DNA of 12,733 bases, taken from Acidimicrobiales bacterium. GTDB lineage: Bacteria > Actinomycetota > Acidimicrobiia > Acidimicrobiales > VFJN01. Of the stretch, positions 10,903-12,733 are shown piece by piece (within the stretch, counting starts at the first letter, position 1; each line of letters opens with the position of its first letter). Position numbers and translations under genes: made by a program. Below the pieces are notes generated by a model that searched no databases, was not told the DNA's origin, and worked only from the letters and a program-made list of their open reading frames with translations. The stretch is from NCBI GenBank assembly GCA_016936035.1, contig JAFGPU010000122.1, positions 1 to 12,733 on the forward strand. The letters run 5' to 3'.

Positions 10903-12733
10903 ATGGCCGTCACCCTCGCCGCCCACCTGCCCGCGCCCGGTCCCGGCGGCACGGCCGACGCGGACGCGGTCCTCGACGCGTTCACGTCGTGGGCCGTCGC
11001 CCGGGGCCTGACCCTGTACCCGGCGCAGGAGGAGGCGGTGCTCGAGATCTGCTCCGGAGCCAACCTCGTCCTCGGCACGCCCACCGGGTCGGGCAAGTCG
11101 CTGGTCGCGCTGGCCGCCCATGCCGCGGCCCTCGCCGACGGGCGCCGCTCGTTCTACACCGCCCCCATCAAGGCGCTGGTGTCGGAGAAGTTCTTCGACC
11201 TGTGCCGCGAGCTGGGCTCTGACCGGGTGGGCATGCTCACCGGCGACGCCGCGGTGAACGCGTCGGCCCCCGTCATCTGCTGCACGGCCGAGATCCTGGC
11301 CAACCTGGCGCTGCGGGGCGGCGAGCGTGCGGACGTGGGCCAGGTGGTGATGGACGAGTTCCACTACTACGCCGATCCCGACCGGGGGTGGGCGTGGCAG
11401 GTGCCGCTCCTGACGTTGCCCCAGGCGCAGTTCGTCCTCATGTCGGCCACGCTCGGCGACACGAGCCGGTTCGAGGCCGAGCTGACCGAGCGCACCGGGC
11501 GGCCCACCGCAGCGGTCCGCAACGCCACCCGACCGGTGCCCCTCGAGTACGAGTACCGCCACACCGCCCTGCACGAGACCATCGACACGCTGCTCGCCAC
11601 CGACCGCGCCCCGGTGTACGTCGTGCACTTCACGCAGCAGTCCGCGGTCGAGCGCACGCAGTCGCTCATGAGCGTCAACGTGTGCACCCGAGCCGAGAAG
11701 GACGCCATCAACGAGGCGATCGGCGACTTCCGCTTCGGCCCCGGCTTCGGCCGCTCGCTGTCACGCTACGTGCGCCACGGCCTGGGGGTGCACCATGCCG
11801 GCATGCTGCCCAAGTACCGGCGGCTGGTCGAGCGCCTGGCCCAGGAGGGCCACCTCAAGGTCATCTGCGGCACCGACACGTTGGGCGTCGGCATCAACGT
11901 GCCCATCCGCACCGTGCTGTTCACCCAGCTGTGCAAGTACGACGGCACCACGTCGCGCCTGCTGTCCGCCCGCGAGTTCCACCAGATCGCCGGGCGGGCG
12001 GGACGGGCGGGGTTCGACACCGTCGGCTACGCCTGGGCCCAGGCCCCCGAGCACGTCATCGAGAACGAGCGGGCGGTGGCCAAGGCCGGTGACGACGCCC
12101 GCAAGCGGCGCAAGATCGTGAAGCGCAAGCCCCCGACCCGGGGATACGTCCCGTGGAGCGAGGACACCTTCACCAAGCTGGCTGCCGCACCGCCCGAACC
12201 GCTGACCTCGAGCTTCGCCGTGTCGCACGCCATGCTGCTCAACGTGCTCGACCGGCCGGGCGACGGATGCGGCGCCATGCGCTCGCTGCTCGTCACCAAC
12301 CACGACCCGCGGCCGGCGCAGCGCAACCACATCCGGCGCGCCATCTCGATGTACCGGTCGCTCCTCGGCGCCGGGGTGATCGAGCGGCTGGACGAGCCCG
12401 ACGAGGACGACCGCCTGGTGCGGGTGACCGTCGACCTGCAGGTCGACTTCGCGCTCAACCAGCCCCTGTCGCCCTTCGTGCTCGAAGCGGTCGAGCACCT
12501 CGACCGAACGTCGCCGTCCTACGCCCTCGACGTGCTGTCGCTGGTCGAGTCGGTGCTCGAGAACCCCTTCGTGGTGCTCAACGCCCAGCTCGACCGGCTG
12601 CGCACCGAGACCATCGAGCGCCTCAAGCGCGAGGGCGTCGAGTACGAGGAGCGCATGGCCGAGCTCGACAAGCTCGAACACCCCAAGCCGCTGCGCGAGT
12701 TCACCTACGACCTGTTCAACGCCTACGCCACCC
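10903..12733 (+). CDS. Ski2-like DEAD/DEAH-box helicase with DUF3516 region (3' truncated)
   Basis: The frame from ATG 10903 is open to the window end (610 residues visible). Helicase motifs appear in order: a Q-like LYPAQEEAV (39-47), Walker A GTPTGSGKS (58-66), motif Ia APIKALVSEKFF (87-98), Walker B MDEFHYY (150-156), motif III SAT (181-183), YVVHFTQQSA (about 240-249), VHHAGMLPKYR (about 296-306), GTDTLGVGIN (about 323-332), and motif VI QIAGRAGRAGFD (361-372). After these come a basic stretch KRRKIVKRKPPTRGYVPW and a long helical region that I associate with DUF3516, found in actinobacterial RNA helicases. It would use ATP to unwind nucleic acid, probably RNA. DEFH instead of DEAD/DEVH in motif II is notable. 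Full-length relatives are roughly 830 residues, so about a quarter is missing. The start lacks a clear ribosome binding site or -10 box. Confidence 0.92.
   Translation, partial: MAVTLAAHLPAPGPGGTADADAVLDAFTSWAVARGLTLYPAQEEAVLEICSGANLVLGTPTGSGKSLVALAAHAAALADGRRSFYTAPIKALVSEKFFDLCRELGSDRVGMLTGDAAVNASAPVICCTAEILANLALRGGERADVGQVVMDEFHYYADPDRGWAWQVPLLTLPQAQFVLMSATLGDTSRFEAELTERTGRPTAAVRNATRPVPLEYEYRHTALHETIDTLLATDRAPVYVVHFTQQSAVERTQSLMSVNVCTRAEKDAINEAIGDFRFGPGFGRSLSRYVRHGLGVHHAGMLPKYRRLVERLAQEGHLKVICGTDTLGVGINVPIRTVLFTQLCKYDGTTSRLLSAREFHQIAGRAGRAGFDTVGYAWAQAPEHVIENERAVAKAGDDARKRRKIVKRKPPTRGYVPWSEDTFTKLAAAPPEPLTSSFAVSHAMLLNVLDRPGDGCGAMRSLLVTNHDPRPAQRNHIRRAISMYRSLLGAGVIERLDEPDEDDRLVRVTVDLQVDFALNQPLSPFVLEAVEHLDRTSPSYALDVLSLVESVLENPFVVLNAQLDRLRTETIERLKREGVEYEERMAELDKLEHPKPLREFTYDLFNAYAT

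Overview
The window is very GC-rich DNA with strong third-position G/C bias, tightly packed genes, frequent GTG starts and many four-base ATGA/GTGA gene overlaps. Together with the families present (DUF3516-type helicase, MarR/DUF1579 pair, DUF2064 glycosyltransferase with a small GT2 partner), this points to a high-GC Actinomycetota chromosome, plausibly Acidimicrobiia-like. That placement is inference. I see no tRNA, rRNA, CRISPR array, insertion sequence or phage gene.

Layout. 1-432: 3' end of a low-complexity Gly/Pro/Thr-rich protein. 466-834: FKBP-type peptidyl-prolyl isomerase. 925-1904: two-gene operon, a DUF1579-like protein and a MarR-type regulator, behind a perfect palindrome overlapping the -10 box. 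2031-2197: a hairpin, a strong ribosome binding site and two tiny overlapping reading frames. 2241-2645 (minus): small coiled-coil, phasin-like protein with its own promoter.

2696-10727 looks like one functional neighbourhood. A minus-strand operon reads from 5581 down to 2696: DUF2064 glycosyltransferase, SAM methyltransferase, membrane cytochrome b/molybdopterin oxidoreductase fusion, and a four-helix membrane protein, each overlapping the next by 4 nt. Divergent from it is a response regulator/histidine kinase pair (5754-7579). Convergent with the kinase is a second minus-strand operon (9955 down to 7554): a GT-C-like membrane glycosyltransferase and a dTDP-rhamnose-4-epimerase-like SDR. 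Divergent from that is a soluble GT2 (10050-10727). Both divergent intergenic regions carry the same motif, TGTTYCSC-N3-TCGTAAG: two copies at 5631-5717 and one at 10007-10024. This is the most interesting signal here. It suggests that the kinase/regulator pair, or another factor, co-controls the glycosyltransferase genes. The gene content suggests synthesis and export of a modified sugar or glycolipid of the envelope, coupled to a redox enzyme. The product is unknown.

10903-12733: Ski2-like DEAD/DEAH helicase of the DUF3516 type, running off the window. Several genes appear leaderless, with a TANNNT-like -10 box 6-8 nt before the start codon (FKBP, response regulator, GT2, GT-C gene, and more weakly the DUF2064 gene).
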